DNA of 64,000 bases, from the NCBI RefSeq assembly GCF_000773975.1, contig NZ_JRUQ01000004.1, positions 1 to 64,000 of the forward strand, read 5' to 3'. The translations under genes and the position numbers were made by a program. Shown here piece after piece: positions 27,607 through 37,600 of this stretch. The notes under the pieces were generated by a model that did not search any database, was not told where the DNA came from, and worked only from the letters and a program-made list of their open reading frames with translations. Origin of the DNA: Erwinia typographi. Its GTDB lineage: Bacteria; Pseudomonadota; Gammaproteobacteria; Enterobacterales; Enterobacteriaceae. Within the stretch, counting starts at the first letter, position 1. Every line of letters starts with the position of its first letter.

Positions 27607-28440
27607 TCAACTTTTACCGTTCAGCCAGTGCTGAACGGCAGGAATGGCCTGTCCGTTAAACAGGGTATCAAAGACCTGCTGCGCCTCATGCAGCTGGAAA
27701 GTTCCCTCAGCGACATGCTTCCACCACAGTGCATCAACTCGGCTTATCACCAGGTTAATCCGCACGGGGATAGAGCCATAGCCGAGAGCCGCCGCTGCGG
27801 CAGCGCGATGATTTCCCGCAGTAATAAGCCAACGCCATTCCTGATTATCATTTACCAGCGCCGTCGCCTTTACATCCCCATCGCTGGAGTCGGCACGCTG
27901 ATACCCTTTCGTCTCTATTTGCTGAAGAACGTAGAGTATTCGTTCCCCTTCTATACGGATCTTATCGGGGCTGACCGGACCACAAAACAGCCATCCTTCC
28001 TCAATACCCGCCTCGCGACCAACCGCACGATTTTCTGCAATCGCGGCGGCCTCATACGCCTGTTGATAAGAAGCCTGCGTCCGCGCTCGCCAGGGAAACA
28101 CCGCGCCCCACGGTGGCGCGGCAAGCAGCAGCGCGCTGCCGGTGTTTTCCAGCCCCAGCCAGACAGCGGCATTTGCTGGCCCGACGCGGAGGTAATAGTC
28201 AGTCAGCGAGGCGACAATAACCTCAATCGTCTCGGGCTGGTACAGACCAAATTCAACCGCTTTACGGGCGGCGATAACAAAAGGCGTCTCTCCGCTTAAC
28301 GCTAAGCCGGGCTGCGCCCTGCCGTGTTCGAAACGCCCCTCCAACAGAGCCGCCTCGAAAATTTCGCTGTAGCGCAGCGAAAGAGGATGGTTAGAGCCGC
28401 TCCTGAGGTCCAGCAAACTGTTCGCCGTGGTCAGCATCAT
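27607..28440 (-). CDS. ParB/sulfiredoxin-like protein of the glycan operon
   Basis: 277 residues, no close family recognised. The middle-to-C-terminal part has the ParB/Srx core signature: a strand ('WRWLITA'), then GNHRAAAAAALGYGSIPVRI, the G-x-HR-x-x-A-x-x-x-LG pattern used for nucleotide binding in ParB and in serine kinase SerK. The N-terminal half is unassigned ('AVWLGLENTGSALLLAAPPWGAVFPW'). No DNA-binding helix-turn-helix is evident, and the context (aminotransferase, formyltransferase, methyltransferase) suggests a small-molecule enzyme, perhaps a kinase, rather than partitioning. Overlaps the formyltransferase stop (ATGATG). Confidence 0.6.
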   Translation of the reverse strand: MMLTTANSLLDLRSGSNHPLSLRYSEIFEAALLEGRFEHGRAQPGLALSGETPFVIAARKAVEFGLYQPETIEVIVASLTDYYLRVGPANAAVWLGLENTGSALLLAAPPWGAVFPWRARTQASYQQAYEAAAIAENRAVGREAGIEEGWLFCGPVSPDKIRIEGERILYVLQQIETKGYQRADSSDGDVKATALVNDNQEWRWLITAGNHRAAAAAALGYGSIPVRINLVISRVDALWWKHVAEGTFQLHEAQQVFDTLFNGQAIPAVQHWLNGKS

Positions 28441-29126
28441 TGATTCCCTCCCGGTTTTATATTCAATTCATCCGACAACCCCGTCGCCGTAAAAAAGTCA
28501 GTATCTAAATTTGGCGAGAATATTGCCGGAGAGTAAGCCAGTCCGCTTACCCTCACCCGATCATCTTCAGCGAGGGTTATTCTTCCCTCAGCGATCCATT
28601 TAATAAACTGCAAGGTTGAGTAATATTGCGCCAGAAAGATTTTATGCCGGTTCTGCTGTTCAGGTAGCGTTCGGTCGACCGGGATTGCCGCCTGAATAAT
28701 GCTTTTCCCGCTATCGATACCAGAATCGACCTGGTGCAACGTACAGCCCATAAAAAGCGCGCTCGATGATAACGTCTCGCCGAAACCGTTCATCCCTTTA
28801 AAAGCGGGTAATATTGAGGGGTGGCAGTTAAAAAAACGCCCCGGATGCTGTTGCAAAATGGCAGAAGAGAAAAGACGAGTATAAAAACTGATAAAAATGA
28901 GATTCTGTTCGCTGCGATAGCGTTCACTCAATTTTAAGGAGAATTCATGACCCGTCTCAGCAGCAAGTAGCACCGATGCAATGCCAAACTTTTCAGCCAC
29001 CGAGAGAAACCCGCACGCCCGGTCTGAAACCACTTCCCGGGTGCTTTCGCGCACGAAGGAATGAGCAAGAAGTTTATTAAGCACGCCGCCGCCGGTGCTG
29101 CCAATCAACACAATACTGTATTTCAC
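28437..29126 (-). CDS. Sugar N-formyltransferase (PurN/ArnA-N fold)
   Basis: 229 residues from the GTG at 29126, which has GAGGG at a good distance; an ATG nine codons earlier has no ribosome site. The formyltransferase catalytic triad is visible as N100-x-H102 in 'FNCHPSILPAFKG' and D138 in 'VDSGIDSGKSII'. It would use N10-formyl-tetrahydrofolate. Directly downstream of a VioA-type aminotransferase, it most likely formylates the 4-amino group of dTDP-4-amino-4,6-dideoxyglucose, like VioF of Providencia O30. The alternative, another formyl acceptor, cannot be excluded. Confidence 0.75.
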   Translation of the reverse strand: MKYSIVLIGSTGGGVLNKLLAHSFVRESTREVVSDRACGFLSVAEKFGIASVLLAAETGHEFSLKLSERYRSEQNLIFISFYTRLFSSAILQQHPGRFFNCHPSILPAFKGMNGFGETLSSSALFMGCTLHQVDSGIDSGKSIIQAAIPVDRTLPEQQNRHKIFLAQYYSTLQFIKWIAEGRITLAEDDRVRVSGLAYSPAIFSPNLDTDFFTATGLSDELNIKPGGNQ

Positions 29127-29139
29127 CGTCCGGCCCTCG

Positions 29140-29889
29140 TTAAACTCGTTCATAACTGAACAGCATTTTTTTAATATCGTCAGCGTTATTGTTCATTAAC
29201 ACGTCTATTATCGACAGGCCGGGAATAAACTTTTCCGTTTTCCTCTGACCGTAGGGTAAAATCTGCGGATTGATAAACTCAAGCCTGACGCCAGCAGCGC
29301 TAAAATCATCCCGACAATATAAGTCCATTCCCCCCATCGCATTCACATAGTTCTCCGCGTTGAGCTGCTTAGAAATCGCTATCAGCCGCTCAGCTTTACC
29401 CATACCCCTGGTTTCAGGAGAGTGAAGGGATGAGCGTAGAAAATGCCTCTCTGTCGCCAACAGGCGATAAAACTCCCTTACTGAAGAGATTGCCACATCC
29501 GCAATATTTTGATGCGTTGCGTTTAGCACCGTTTCGATATAGCCCATTGTCGACTCAAAATAAGGGGCATGGGAATAACAGCGCTCGGTCATTTTGATAA
29601 AATCAGTTTTGAAGGCGCTAAAATTATGCAGCCGACTCTCGCAGATCAAACTATTCTGACTGGCATTCACCAGCGGCACGGTGAAACGTAGCGCCTGTCC
29701 ATTACCCAGCAGACGGTTTCTGTTTACCCAGCCTTTCTTGATATAATTGACATCATCATAGAAAACAAAGGTGTCGCAGGCTTCAATAAGATTGAAGTAG
29801 CCGATGTAAGGAAAAATATAGGGCTGCATAATCGCCACGGTATGATTCCCCTTCCCTTCAGGGAGCGCCGAAGAAAAGCTATGCAACAT
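29140..29889 (-). CDS. WbqC-family protein
   Basis: 249 residues. Matches the WbqC family pattern: 'VAIMQPYIFPYIGYFNLIEACDTFVFYDDVNYIKKGWVNRN', and C-terminal 'LEFINPQILPYGQ....FIPGLSIIDVLMNN'. The family occurs in O-antigen and flagellar glycan clusters; its reaction is not established. The ATG at 29889 lies inside the end of the aminotransferase gene (11-base overlap), so it is coupled to it. Confidence 0.8.
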   Translation of the reverse strand: MLHSFSSALPEGKGNHTVAIMQPYIFPYIGYFNLIEACDTFVFYDDVNYIKKGWVNRNRLLGNGQALRFTVPLVNASQNSLICESRLHNFSAFKTDFIKMTERCYSHAPYFESTMGYIETVLNATHQNIADVAISSVREFYRLLATERHFLRSSLHSPETRGMGKAERLIAISKQLNAENYVNAMGGMDLYCRDDFSAAGVRLEFINPQILPYGQRKTEKFIPGLSIIDVLMNNNADDIKKMLFSYERV

Positions 29890-31027
29890 TTTCACTGAGA
29901 GTACCGGTAATCAATGTTGCAATCGCCAGCTGCTCATCGGCTGTTAAGTCAGGATAGACAGGCAGGCAGAGTATCTGGCTGGATAACCGGTTAGCACTGG
30001 GCAGGTGAGCGTCATCAGCACTCGCAAGCCCGCGATACATCGGGAAGCTATTGATTAGCGGGTAAAAATAGCGGCGGGTTAAAATCCCCTTATCCTTAAA
30101 TAGCTGATACAGCTGGTCGCGACTTACCGGGAAGGCGTCATTTACCAGAATGGGGAAATAGGCGCAGTTCCAGTCGACGCTCTCCGGCACGGTGATTAGC
30201 TCAATCCCTTTAATATCCGTGAGCAACTGCCGGTAACGGGCGGCCAGCTGCTTTCTTGCCAGTAAAGCCGCATCAATGTGCTGGAGCTGCAGCAAGCCAA
30301 AGGCCGCCTGGAGCTCATTCATTTTGCCATTGATACCGGTGGCAACAATGGTGGTTTCATTAGCGAAACCGAAGTTCTTCAGGTAATCAATGCGCTTTTT
30401 CGTTTTGGCATCCGGGCAAATAATTGCCCCACCCTCAATGGTATTGAACACCTTAGTGGCGTGAAAACTCAGAATAGACAGGTCGCCCTGTTGCAGAATA
30501 GATTTTCCTGCCACCCTGACGCCAAAGGCATGGGCCGCATCGTAAATGACCTTCAGGCCATAATCGTCCGCAATTTGCTGAATACGCCCAACATTGCAGG
30601 GAATCCCATAGCAGTGCACAGGAAGGATTGCGGAAGTACGTGGGGTAATCGCCTGCTCTATTTTTTCCGGGTCAAGATTACAGGTTAAAGGATCGATATC
30701 GACAAATACTGGCGTTAAGCCGTTCCACAACAATGAATGTGAGGTGGCGACAAAGGAATAAGGGGTGGTAATGACCTCGCCAGTGATGCGCAAAGCCTGT
30801 AAGGCGGTCAATAAAGCCGTGGTGCCATTATTAAACAGGCAGAGATGCTCAACGCCCAGATAGGCAGCCAGCTCCTGCTCAAACTGTTGGTGAAATGGAC
30901 CACCGTTAGTCAGCTGCCGGTTCTGCCAGATTTGCTCCAGGTAGGGAATAAACTCCTCCAGAGGCGGCAGCAGCGGACGGGTAACGGCTATTGGTGCTGC
31001 GGCAGCGTTCGCGCGGGCATTTTTCAT
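29879..31027 (-). CDS. vioA: DegT/DnrJ/EryC1-type sugar aminotransferase, VioA-like
   Basis: 382 residues, PLP enzyme of the sugar aminotransferase family. The PLP lysine is K192 in 'SFHATKVFNTIEGG', with D163 in 'YDAAHAFGV' binding the pyridine N. The N-terminal 'RPLLPPLEEFIPYLEQIW' and 'GEVITTPYSFVATSHSLLWNG' segments are those I associate with VioA, which turns dTDP-4-keto-6-deoxyglucose into dTDP-4-amino-4,6-dideoxyglucose (viosamine/Qui4N). RmlB would supply the substrate from the same locus. A 3-aminotransferase (QdtB/FdtB) is the alternative, but there is no ketoisomerase here. Confidence 0.75.
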   Translation of the reverse strand: MKNARANAAAAPIAVTRPLLPPLEEFIPYLEQIWQNRQLTNGGPFHQQFEQELAAYLGVEHLCLFNNGTTALLTALQALRITGEVITTPYSFVATSHSLLWNGLTPVFVDIDPLTCNLDPEKIEQAITPRTSAILPVHCYGIPCNVGRIQQIADDYGLKVIYDAAHAFGVRVAGKSILQQGDLSILSFHATKVFNTIEGGAIICPDAKTKKRIDYLKNFGFANETTIVATGINGKMNELQAAFGLLQLQHIDAALLARKQLAARYRQLLTDIKGIELITVPESVDWNCAYFPILVNDAFPVSRDQLYQLFKDKGILTRRYFYPLINSFPMYRGLASADDAHLPSANRLSSQILCLPVYPDLTADEQLAIATLITGTLSENVA

Positions 31028-31040
31028 CTTAGTTTACCTG

Positions 31041-34000
31041 TCATTCACAATGGGCCGCGCCTGCCGTTAATTCGGCAAGCAGCCACTCGATGGCGGCCGG
31101 TGTCCGGAAATAGTCAGTCTTATCCACTTCTGCCAGCGCGGCGCTGAGCTGTGGCAATGACTGGCCGTTGAATGCCCGCTCACGAAGCGTGCGGATCCAC
31201 AGTTGCGGAGAGTTGCCTGCCCGCCAGGCCGGAATACGGTTATTCAGCCCCGGATGGTCACTGCACAGCAGCGGAATAGCGCTGGCAGCCAATTCAACCA
31301 GCGCCAGATCGCTTTTGCCGTTGCTTTCTTCACCCGGCAGTCTGGGCAACACGGCCAGAGACACGTTCAGCGAGGCCAACTGGGCTGCACGCAGCTCTTG
31401 CCTGCCGGCGCGGTACGTGACGGCCACCCATGGCAGCCAGTGGCGCGGGCAGTCACCAAGGATGATCCACGCCACATCGCTGGCCGTCTGTTCGATAACC
31501 GTCGCCATAAACTGCCGTTCAGCCTCAGTGAGTAGTCCCGCCTGGCAAAGTACGCGTAGCGGAGTTTCCGCAGGGCTCCGCTCCGTCTGGAACCCGTAAC
31601 GAGGGTTCAGCATCGAGGGCAGCAGCACGGCGTGACGCTTCCGTTTGCTGAGCCATTTATGCTGGGCGTGGCTGTAAACCAGCCAGCTATCGATCAGGCT
31701 GCTATGAGAATAAATGCGGCCGGAGGCAACGTTCATTTGTGCGTCCGGCAGAAGATGCACGGCACAGCGGGTAAACTGTTTTAACAGAAGTAGCTGTTCC
31801 GCCAGCTGCGGGCTGATATCACCGGACAGAATCACCGCCTGCGGCTGAAGACGCATCAGCTCAGTAAGCCAGGGCACACTCTGTATGCAGATGAAATTCA
31901 CGCGCCCCTCTTCTGCCAGTTCGTCAAGGGTGGCGAACAGCTGTAGCGTGCTGGCGTTTGTACGTTCGATAATGCCGACTATCAGCGGAATAACCTGCTG
32001 CGGCTGCGGTTGCCAGCTTTCCTGCAGCGTCGATTCCGCGATAAAGGGTAAATTGCGTAGCGCCAGGCGTGCCGGGTAAGCCGGATCGCAGGCTAACTGC
32101 GGCAGCCACTTCTGATACAACAGATGCAGCTGTTGACCATCGGGCACTCCGTCGCGATGTTGAATCAATTGCGGATGATCCGTAGCGACAATGCTCCACG
32201 GAGTCCAGACCGACAGATAGCCAGCCTGTTTCACTTTTAGTGAAAGGTCGACATCGGCAATCAGCGGCGCGTTAAGTTCAGCAGAAAAACCCCCGACGCG
32301 TTCCCAGACGCTGCGGCGAATCATTAAGCACTGCGACGGTAGCGCTGAGCAGGCCCGGTCGCTCTGCAAATATTGCCAGTAGCCGTCACTTTCCCACGGT
32401 TCGCCAAAGCCCGTCCGCCCCAGTAACCCTCTGAAACCGGTGATGTAACCCGCCGCCACAATACGCTGGTCAAAATTAATGAATTTTGGCCCGACGCAGC
32501 CCACTTCCGGGCGCAAAGCGTGATTCATTAAGGCAGCCAGCCAGCTGTCATGGACAAAAGCGCAGTGCGCGTCGAGCAAAAGGAGATACTCGCCGCTGGC
32601 CTCAGCCACGGCATAATTGATTGTTTCGCCAGCTTCAGCAGCATGAGGGTTGCGCAGTACGCGAATTTGCTGTGGATCGATAGCCGCCAGACCATTGAGC
32701 CACTGCTGCATGTCCGGACTATTTTGCTGTTGGCTCACCACCAGTAATTCAAAATTCCCCCAGTTCACCTTTTCGAGTAGCTGGGTAATACAGCGCTGCA
32801 ACAGCGCCGCATCGTTGCCCGACGGCAGGATGATCGACACGCGCGGCATGGAAGAGTGACCATAGATCAAACGATACGGTTTGCCTGGCGTAACGCCAAC
32901 CCCGCCCTGTTCATACCCCTGACGCAGCAGATATTGCTGTAAAATATGACGCTCTTGTTCCGGCGCTGAAGAGATGCCGTCATTCGCAGGCAGCAAGGCC
33001 ATAATTTCATCGGCATGAGTGATGGCCCCGGTACCACGGGTCTCCAGCAGCTGTACCAGCATGGCGAACTCAAAGGCTTCAGCCGTCTCCGGGTTAAAAC
33101 CCCCGACAGAAGCGAACGCGGCTGCCCGGATAAACAAACGCTGACAGTAACGATGAGGGCTGGCAAAAAACAGCGTCTGATCAAACTGGGGTTTAAAGCA
33201 GGGAAGCGCACTGCCATCGGCCTGCTGTAGGTACTCATCAGCATAAAGCAGGTGACGGTCAGTATGGCTGTCAAGGCGATGCGCAATCAGTCGCAGGCTA
33301 TCCGGGAAGTAACGCACCCCGGCCTGAGTACAGTGGACCCAGTCGCACTCTTCGGCCCTTACCCGCTGATTAACCTCCGCCATCCAGCTTTCTGCCGGAA
33401 TGCAGCTGACCTGAGCACCACGGGGGAAAGTCGCCTGCCCGACAATCAGGATCTGGCTTCCGGGAAGCTGTTCCATCTGCGGCAGCAAGGTTGCCAGCGT
33501 GACATGCAGTAACGCCTCGGCGGCATCACCGCCCGTAATCACCACCAGCAGGCGTGGCAGGGTCTTTTTCGCATTCAGCAGAGAAGCGACGTGCTGTTTT
33601 CGCGTGCGATGCGACAGCCAGTGCAGCAAGCTGTTTTTTTCTCTTCGGCGCGCCGCGGCCTGCTGGCCTTTTTGCTGAGTCAACGCGATGAACTGGCTGA
33701 ACTGCTCAGCGGTTTTAGCCCGACGCAGCAGCAGATGCTCGCGAAGTTTCCACAGATTCTGCCGGACCTCCGCCACATCCTCAGGCAGCTCGCTCCAGCT
33801 GAAGCCTGCATTGCCGCTATCCTGCATAATTTCCGGGCTGATCGCGTATTTCTCATAGCCGGGCGCGGTGCGGACGATGACCGGGCAACCGCAGAGGATC
33901 GCCAGCGCGCAGGTTCCGGAGGATTCATAGCTGTAGAGCGTGCGGGCGCGCTTGAGCACCGTGGCCAGTTCGGCCAGCGATAAGGGATTACGCATACTCA

Positions 34001-34520
34001 GCACCCGGATGCCGGGCGGCAGCGTGGAAAAATCTATGTTTTTCTCTGGCACCCGGTTGAGGTAAAGCAGGTCGAGATCCTTTTCAGGATGGTCGTCTTT
34101 AAACAGTTCGAGATCGTAAAGGCCAATATCCAGCAGTTGAGGGTTGGCCGTTTTTTCGGCGAACTCCCGTCGATACCAGAAAAAAAGGTCGTCAGGCCCG
34201 GCATTGATACTGTTACGCTCGATCACGCCCTCACGGTTCAGCATATAGCGCACGCTGAGAGGCGCGTTAAGAGGATTACCGCAAATCACCTCAGGATAAA
34301 CGGCAATAAAAGGCTGGCCTCCGTCGGTATGCGCCACAAACTGTTCGTAAGGCATGACCGGCGTATTCCACTGCGGATTCACCGTGCATTTTTTCAGCCA
34401 CGCCTGCTGCCCCGCTTCGTTTAGCATATGGCATAAACGATGGATCACCTGGACGCCGAGCGACGACTCGACATAATCCGGCGACATAAAAATGTAGGGC
34501 AGTTGACCAGGGGCGGACAT
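31041..34520 (-). CDS. Giant multidomain glycosyltransferase 1
   Basis: 1159 residues, four modules. The N-terminal part (about 1-290) is GT-B-like ('LCGCPVIVRTAPGYE'). A degenerate GT-A module covers about 320-545. A clear GT2 module lies at about 560-800, from 'PRVSIILPSGNDAALLQRCITQLL' to 'VWERVGGFSAELNAPLIADVDLSLKVKQAGY'. A second GT-B-like tail ('LVELAASAIPLLCSDHPG') ends the protein. The metal site that usually reads DXD/DD is LLLDAHCAF. The likely role is flagellin glycan assembly, like the large Fgt enzymes of Pseudomonas syringae. AAGGA precedes the ATG. A 130-base gap separates it from the second large gene. Confidence 0.8.
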   Translation of the reverse strand: MSAPGQLPYIFMSPDYVESSLGVQVIHRLCHMLNEAGQQAWLKKCTVNPQWNTPVMPYEQFVAHTDGGQPFIAVYPEVICGNPLNAPLSVRYMLNREGVIERNSINAGPDDLFFWYRREFAEKTANPQLLDIGLYDLELFKDDHPEKDLDLLYLNRVPEKNIDFSTLPPGIRVLSMRNPLSLAELATVLKRARTLYSYESSGTCALAILCGCPVIVRTAPGYEKYAISPEIMQDSGNAGFSWSELPEDVAEVRQNLWKLREHLLLRRAKTAEQFSQFIALTQQKGQQAAARRREKNSLLHWLSHRTRKQHVASLLNAKKTLPRLLVVITGGDAAEALLHVTLATLLPQMEQLPGSQILIVGQATFPRGAQVSCIPAESWMAEVNQRVRAEECDWVHCTQAGVRYFPDSLRLIAHRLDSHTDRHLLYADEYLQQADGSALPCFKPQFDQTLFFASPHRYCQRLFIRAAAFASVGGFNPETAEAFEFAMLVQLLETRGTGAITHADEIMALLPANDGISSAPEQERHILQQYLLRQGYEQGGVGVTPGKPYRLIYGHSSMPRVSIILPSGNDAALLQRCITQLLEKVNWGNFELLVVSQQQNSPDMQQWLNGLAAIDPQQIRVLRNPHAAEAGETINYAVAEASGEYLLLLDAHCAFVHDSWLAALMNHALRPEVGCVGPKFINFDQRIVAAGYITGFRGLLGRTGFGEPWESDGYWQYLQSDRACSALPSQCLMIRRSVWERVGGFSAELNAPLIADVDLSLKVKQAGYLSVWTPWSIVATDHPQLIQHRDGVPDGQQLHLLYQKWLPQLACDPAYPARLALRNLPFIAESTLQESWQPQPQQVIPLIVGIIERTNASTLQLFATLDELAEEGRVNFICIQSVPWLTELMRLQPQAVILSGDISPQLAEQLLLLKQFTRCAVHLLPDAQMNVASGRIYSHSSLIDSWLVYSHAQHKWLSKRKRHAVLLPSMLNPRYGFQTERSPAETPLRVLCQAGLLTEAERQFMATVIEQTASDVAWIILGDCPRHWLPWVAVTYRAGRQELRAAQLASLNVSLAVLPRLPGEESNGKSDLALVELAASAIPLLCSDHPGLNNRIPAWRAGNSPQLWIRTLRERAFNGQSLPQLSAALAEVDKTDYFRTPAAIEWLLAELTAGAAHCE

Positions 34521-34650
34521 GCGTATTCCTTTTAAATAACGGCTGATTTGACTTTGCCATAGCCTTAAGCGATATCAGGCGCGGAATACCCCGCTTTTTG
34601 CCCCTCTTATTTGGCTATTGAACAGCGAGGGGTCGCCCCTCCCACTTGTC

Positions 34651-37600
34651 TTAGTCCGCACTCCAGGCTCTCACCCACTCTTTAACGTTTTCGCCGGTTA
34701 GCATCCAGTCGCGGCGCACCGCGGCCTGAAGCGCCTCACCCATTTTTGCGCTCGCGTCGGGATCGGCAAGGTGCATACGAATCGCGTCACGCCAGTCAAT
34801 AAAGCGGTTGCTGACGCGCGTGACCGGCAGATCGTCATCGCAATAGCAGGCCACATTGCTACAGATGACCGGAATACCGCATGCCCCGTATTCCAGCAGG
34901 CGAAGGTTGCTTTTGCAGGCGTTGAAGATGTTGTCTTCTACCGGCGCCAGCGCGAGATCCAGGTTCAGGGCCGCCATGGTTGCCGGATACAGGCTGATAT
35001 CCACGCCATAATGAATCTCGTGCACGTAAGGCTGAAGTTTGGGCGGACAAAGCCCCATAAAGACCCATTCAACCTCATGGGTAAACTCTTTCACCACGTC
35101 GGCGATCATTTCCAGATCGCCGCGATGGCTGGAGCCGCCCGCCCAGCCGACTCGCGGCTTACGTCCCTGATTACGCCGGCTTTGCAACTGGCCCCAGATG
35201 CTGACCGGCAGGCGGTTTTTAACCACCACGATATTCGAATGCATATCGCTCATGGCCTCAGCCAGCGGCGCGGTAGAGACGACAAAACGGTCAAAATAGC
35301 TCAGGCTTTTACGCATCTGCCCGGTGGTTTCCTGTTTAAAACTCGACCGGCGATAGTGTTTCATCGGCACATTAAGAATGTAGTCATCCAGCTCAAACAC
35401 TTTGAACACGTCGTGCAGTTTGCCGGTGCGCTCAATCCAGTTATGGAAAGCCGGCGCATAGCGGCGCTGGATAATCAGGCTGTCCGGCCGGAACTGGCCA
35501 ATCTCACCGATATTCAGCAGCGTCAAACTCGCTTTCCCTTCGGCCAGGCCTTCACGCTGCATCGCCTCAAACGGTTGCATAATACGGTAATGTCCACACC
35601 CGGAAATATCCGCGTTATGCGCCAGGAAAACCGGTAAATTTTCCCGCTGTGCCGGACGCCAGCTCAGCAGGCTGTCGCTGTTCAGATCGAAATGGCGACT
35701 GCGGAGCGACAGATTGGCGTTAAAGGCAGGGTCGTTGGCAATCAGCGGCATCCAGCGGCTGAACAGCTTATCTTCTTCAAGCTGTTTCAGTTTGTTTGAG
35801 GAGTGCACCGTTTCACCAGGGAATGGGTTCTGACGTGCGGCCGGACGCAGGATACGCGCATACGGCGTCCACACGGTCATATAGCCTTCGTTGCGCGCGC
35901 GTAAGCAGAAATCGACGTCGCCATAAAGTTGGTTTTCGCCGGTAAAGCCACCAAGCGCGCTGAACACTTCGCGGCGTACCAGCATAAAATCACCGGAAAC
36001 CGCACTGTAGTTTTGATCGAGGTGCAGGCGCCCCTGATAGCTCGGCTGATTATCCTCAAGGCCGCGAAAGGCTTCCCCGGCCGCGCCGTTCATGCCCAGA
36101 ATGTAGCCCGCATGGCGTATCTTATTATCAGAGGTCAGCTGTTTGCCGCCCACCACCGCCACTTCCGGGCGCTGGCCGTGGTTAAGCAGGTTGTCCAGCC
36201 ATTCGCCGTCGGTCACCGCCAGCTCACAGTGCATAAATACCAGGTACTCCCCCTGCGCCTGCTCAGCTGCCAGATTAGCCATCGCGCCATGCTGATACGG
36301 CTCGCTATAGTGCAGTACGCGAATGCGCAGCGGGTCAACGCTCGCCATGCTGGTTAACCAGCCGTCGCGCTCCTGGCTACCCTGGCTGTCCGCCACAATC
36401 AGCAGTTCATAATTGAGGTAGCGGGTTTTCTCCAGCAGCGTGGTCACGCAGCCGATCAGCGACGGCAGGTGCCAGTTAGCCAAAACGACAATGGTCACTT
36501 TGGGCTGAACAGCGTGCTGATAGCGCAGACGATAGTTGTAGTAGCTGTCGAGCGCAATTTGCGCCTGAGGATAGCCGCGGTTGTTCAGATGGCGTTCAAT
36601 AATCGCCGCATCTTCAATAATTCCGCGCTTTTGCAGCCGCGCGGTCAGCAGCGGTTCGGCCAGATGACCGGCGACGTTCAGCCCCTGCGATTCAATCATT
36701 TTGACGATCAGATCAAATTCTGCCGCCTGCGGATAGCTAAGATCGAAGCCTTCCGCCGCCTGCAGCAGCTCACGGCGAAACAGCCAGTGCTGCGCCATGG
36801 TTTTAGGCGAGCTGAGCAGCAAATCGAGATTGAAATCCGGGCGGAAATTGATGCCGCTCGGCTCATCGCCCAGATAAAAGTATTCATCGGCGAAGATCGC
36901 CAGCACGCCGTCAGCCTGGGCTAGCGTCGTGGAGAGAGCAATCAGCCCGGCGGACATAAAATAGCTGCCTGCCTCAATAAAAATAAACCAGTGCTCATCA
37001 CGCTGCGCGATAAGCTGATTGAGCGTAGCCAGACGGCTTTCTTCCGTCGCGGGATAAGCGGCTATCTTTTCCGGGATGCTGTCCATCAGGCCAGTCACCA
37101 CCGGGATCAACCGCAGGTTGCCCGCGCTCTGATGAATCAGCGAGTCGAGCGTTTGCGTCAGCCCGTCGCGATTCTCCGCCGTCACGTTGATCACCACCGC
37201 TACGCGCGTCGGCTCCGATTGTTCTGCCGCCAGTTGCTCAAGACGCTGCTGCTGGAACGGTTGCAGCGTGCGCACGCGGTTCCACCACGCCAGGGTATTA
37301 AGATTCAGATAGTGGAACTGGTGGCTGACCAGATTTTTCGCTTCGGTCTTATGCCGATCGTCCAGCGCCGTGACCTGCACCATATTCACCGGACTGCCGC
37401 TATCGTTGAACCAGGGAGCGGCTCGCAGCGTATTCAGGATAATGTCGCGGTTCTTTTTGACATGCTCCACGCTATCTCGCTGATGCGGCTGTTTGTAAAC
37501 TTCCGAGGCGCGAATTGAACAAAGCGCCTGCGGGAACCACAGCACATCACTCTGCCCCAGCAATTTGCTGTAAACCAGCAGGCCTTCAACTTCCAGCAGC

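Noticed and set aside
34627..34641. GAGGGG-TCG-CCCCTC hairpin between the two giant transferase genes as a terminator
   Set aside because: No T-tract follows on the minus strand, so it probably does not end the operon.
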